The position numbers and the translations under genes are program-made. A model generated the notes under the pieces. That model searched no databases. It saw only the letters and a program-made list of their open reading frames with translations, and was not told the DNA's origin. Source: Maritalea mediterranea (GTDB lineage Bacteria; Pseudomonadota; Alphaproteobacteria; Rhizobiales; Devosiaceae). Taken from it: a stretch of 64,000 bases of DNA. The stretch is from contig NZ_JAKGTI010000001.1 of assembly GCF_021568695.1 (NCBI RefSeq), positions 1 through 64,000 on the forward strand, written 5' to 3'. Of this stretch, positions 63,100-64,000 are shown piece after piece (position 1 is the first letter of the stretch; the number at the start of each line of letters is the position of its first letter).

Positions 63100-63663
63100 A
63101 TGACCGACGCGCGACGCGACATCAGCGCCAAAACGCTTGAATATTTGATTGGGCGGACAGCCCTTGGCGATAAAAAAGCATTTGCAGAACTATATTCTTC
63201 CATGGCGCCGAAACTTTTTGGCGTTTGCTTTCGTATCTTAAGGGACAAGCAAGAAGCAGAAGATGTGCTGCAGGATGCCTTTGTGAAGATCTGGCAGAAA
63301 GCCGATCGTTACGCACAGGGGCGGGCAACGCCGGTGGCGTGGCTTTCAACAATTGTGCGCAACCAGGCGATTGACCGGGTGCGCATGCGCGGCAAACCGA
63401 CCGAGCAGATTGATGATCACTTTGATTTGCCCGATAAAGATCCAACGCCGGAGCAACATACAATCTCCGGCCAGGTCGCCAAGCAGATCGATCTGTGTCT
63501 TGAGGAATTAAAACAGGACCATGCCCAATGCGTGCGACGCACATATTTGGGCGGCTGGTCTTATCAGCAAGCAGCGGATGAGCTAAAAGTGCCGATCAAT
63601 ACGGTGAAAACATGGATTAGGCGCTCGCTGTTGTCGCTAAAAGAATGTCTGGGGAATGAATAG
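63100..63663 (+). CDS. ECF-type RNA polymerase sigma factor
   Basis: A 187-residue extracytoplasmic-function sigma factor. Region 2 runs from L-R-D-K-Q-E-A-E-D-V-L-Q-D-A-F to I-V-R-N-Q-A-I-D-R, and region 4 carries G-W-S-Y-Q-Q-A-A-D-E-L. AAAGGTG precedes the ATG at 63100; the upstream in-frame start at 63073 is weaker. It is coupled to an anti-sigma gene by an eight-base overlap. The layout resembles SigK/RskA pairs. Confidence 0.92.
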   Translation: MTDARRDISAKTLEYLIGRTALGDKKAFAELYSSMAPKLFGVCFRILRDKQEAEDVLQDAFVKIWQKADRYAQGRATPVAWLSTIVRNQAIDRVRMRGKPTEQIDDHFDLPDKDPTPEQHTISGQVAKQIDLCLEELKQDHAQCVRRTYLGGWSYQQAADELKVPINTVKTWIRRSLLSLKECLGNE

Positions 63664-64000
63664 CGTGAACAAGAGTGAACTGAGCGAAAAAGAGCGATGG
63701 TTGGCGGCTGAGTTCGCTATGGGCGTGCTTGAAAAAGATCAGCACGATCAAGCCAGCATGCTCTATGATCAGAACGTTGCGTTCCAGCATGAAGTGGACA
63801 CGTGGACGTCGCGCCTGACCCCCATGTTGGATGATGTGGAGCCGCAAATGCCTTCGCCGGCCGTGTGGAGCCAGATTGAAAATCGCCTCGGGCTGGTCGA
63901 CAGTCAAACGCCAGCTGAAGGCTTTGCCGCCTGGTGGCAAAGTGTCAATCTGTGGCGTGGCTTAAGCTTCGGCACCAGCGCTGTTGCCGCCATTGCCTTG
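63656..64000 (+). CDS. Anti-sigma factor (RskA-like), partial
   Basis: The first 115 codons of a gene that runs off the window. The ATG at 63656 overlaps the sigma stop by eight bases; a GTG at 63665 is an alternative. The product has A-A-E-F-A-M-G-V-L-E near its start and a V-W-S-Q-I-E block before an L-W-R-G-L-S junction, as in the N-terminal sigma-binding part of RskA-type anti-sigma proteins; the last residues begin a hydrophobic segment. It should hold the sigma factor inactive at the membrane. Confidence 0.85.
   Translation, partial: MNSVNKSELSEKERWLAAEFAMGVLEKDQHDQASMLYDQNVAFQHEVDTWTSRLTPMLDDVEPQMPSPAVWSQIENRLGLVDSQTPAEGFAAWWQSVNLWRGLSFGTSAVAAIAL

Overview
This window is a stretch of alphaproteobacterial chromosome, most likely from the Hyphomicrobiales (Rhizobiales). 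The evidence is gene order: acnA next to ccmABCD-ccmG, then ispZ, ftsY, mtaB, dapF and ffh; rpsP-rimM-trmD-rplS; glnK-amtB; ftsK-lolA-xthA; leuS-lptE-holA; and parB-parA-rsmG-mnmG-mnmE-rho-hemJ-hemE facing maf-aroE-coaE-dnaQ-secB. There is no phage, insertion sequence, integrase or CRISPR array.

The window appears to contain the chromosomal replication origin. The 439-base gap between hemE and maf (56810-57248) is AT-rich at its left end and carries several near-consensus DnaA boxes, repeated motifs and two exact CtrA-type sites (TTAA-N7-TTAA). Genes read away from the gap on both sides. A perfect parS site lies 6 kb to the left inside rsmG, with several near-copies around the mnmG-mnmE junction, next to parA and parB. 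Segregation (ParABS), initiation and translocation (FtsK) loci therefore lie close together.

Layout: 1-5.5 kb holds RNA phosphodiesterase ThpR, a BI-1 family membrane protein, two DUF proteins and a TetR/quinone-reductase pair with twin operators. 5.5-11.8 kb holds aconitase, part of the cytochrome c maturation set and ispZ. 11.8-22.3 kb holds the SRP pathway (ftsY, ffh), tRNA modification and ribosomal protein genes. 22.8-28.5 kb is proline and arginine catabolism (putA, arginase) with two Lrp-type regulators. 28.7-31.5 kb is an uncharacterised three-gene set (MBL-fold protein, FAD hydroxylase, DUF2783). 31.6-43.6 kb holds tRNA-Gly, a thioredoxin-TPR protein, ubiquinone hydroxylase, ammonium sensing and uptake, ftsK, lolA, xthA and an OmpR-type regulator. 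43.8-64 kb holds leuS through the origin to an ECF sigma/anti-sigma pair cut by the window end.

The most unusual content is a composite repeat. Four copies (1-480, 2111-2776, 22370-22800, 33780-34100) share a core of about 107 bp made of two fixed palindromes 63-64 bp apart with a third hairpin between them whose sequence differs in every copy while pairing is kept. An adjoining array of GC-rich units, about 51 bp each, follows. The three copies with both neighbours visible lie between convergent genes. The GC-rich unit is also inserted in frame in ftsY, adding about 78 residues to its acidic N-terminal region. This resembles, in outline, the coding-sequence-invading palindromic elements known from Rickettsia, and it is the best candidate here for something undescribed.
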